Below, piece after piece: positions 63,983 through 64,000 of a stretch of DNA of 64,000 nucleotides (within the stretch, counting starts at the first letter, position 1; the number at the start of each line of letters is the position of its first letter). Both the position numbers and the translations under genes were made by a program. The notes below the pieces were generated by a model. That model had not been told where the DNA came from and did no database searches. It saw nothing but the letters and a program-made list of their open reading frames with translations. Origin of the DNA: Aliiroseovarius marinus (GTDB lineage: Bacteria > Pseudomonadota > Alphaproteobacteria > Rhodobacterales > Rhodobacteraceae); contig NZ_ML178714.1 of assembly GCF_004360145.1 (NCBI RefSeq), positions 196,700 to 260,699 of the forward strand. The letters are read 5' to 3'.

Positions 63983-64000
63983 ATGAAACAAGCAGCTCTT
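63983..64000 (+). CDS. Probable start of a Tn3 resolvase gene (partial)
   Basis: Only six codons are visible (MKQAAL), divergent from tnpA. GGAG lies 13 bases upstream. The position fits tnpR, but the sequence is too short to identify. A competing ATG at 63972 stops after four codons. Confidence 0.35.

Larger units (their letters stand above)
60598..64000. mobile_element. Tn3-family transposon, left part
   Basis: Tn3-type 38-bp terminal repeats, a full transposase gene transcribed towards the nearer end, a putative res site and a divergent recombinase start. The right end and any passenger genes are outside the window. The functional left border is probably IR2 at 60823; IR1 at 60598 appears to belong to an earlier, related insertion. 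Confidence 0.85.

Overview
This window looks like a chromosomal segment of an alphaproteobacterium of the family Rhodobacteraceae, most likely the marine Roseobacter group. The evidence is a complete Rhodobacter-type gene transfer agent (GTA) cluster, the three-gene pyruvate dehydrogenase operon with a lipoyl domain on E1-beta, surE-pcm-LysM synteny, GTP-binding Der next to a BamB-like lipoprotein, and GC-rich coding sequence. Genus and species cannot be fixed from the sequence alone.

Layout. 1-4.3 kb: start of an RND efflux adaptor (minus, cut by the window edge), then a YfgM-like TPR protein, BamB-like lipoprotein and der. 4.4-6.4 kb: Tat-exported CpdB nucleotidase. 6.5-19 kb: a long minus-strand run with surE-pcm and a degenerate LytM/LysM protein, an SDR enzyme, purF with a coupled DUF2199 gene, cvpA, radA, a PqiA-like protein, alr-mlaE-mlaF and an alpha/beta hydrolase-OsmC fusion. 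19-28 kb: an N-demethylase-like protein, a small lipoprotein, glnB-glnA, the NAD(P)HX repair enzyme (with an AT-rich mosaic block), tRNA-Leu(UAG), tig, a lytic transglycosylase, a DUF1992 gene, and rpsF-rpsR-rplI behind a structured leader. 28-34.8 kb: an unknown membrane protein, then fatty-acid synthesis genes fabD, fabG, acpP, a HisA-like paralogue behind a CtrA-type box, fabF and mltG. 34.9-49.3 kb: the GTA cluster g1 to g15 plus a trailing small gene. 49.2-59.7 kb: DksA-like protein, cysE, a very small membrane ORF, an AhpD-like protein, the pdhA-pdhB-pdhC operon behind a perfect palindrome, ftsB-like gene, class I aldolase, a hemP pair, pgk, and two cyclophilins. 59.7-64 kb: a DUF3179 gene truncated by Tn3-family DNA, a full-length Tn3 transposase, and a probable res/tnpR region running off the window.

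How it fits together. Most of the window is housekeeping metabolism and envelope biogenesis. The accessory parts are the GTA, a domesticated phage-like particle factory that packages host DNA, and the Tn3 transposon at the right end. I saw no rRNA genes, no CRISPR array and no integrase-bearing prophage. The least explained signals are non-coding. They are a promoter-then-terminator arrangement directly before GTA g1, mutually exclusive pairings in the rpsF leader, a Shine-Dalgarno-sequestering hairpin before the DUF3179 gene, a palindromic operator at the pdh promoter, spaced YTRAGCA repeats between glnB and the NAD(P)HX gene, and a repeat family that twice sits between convergent genes.
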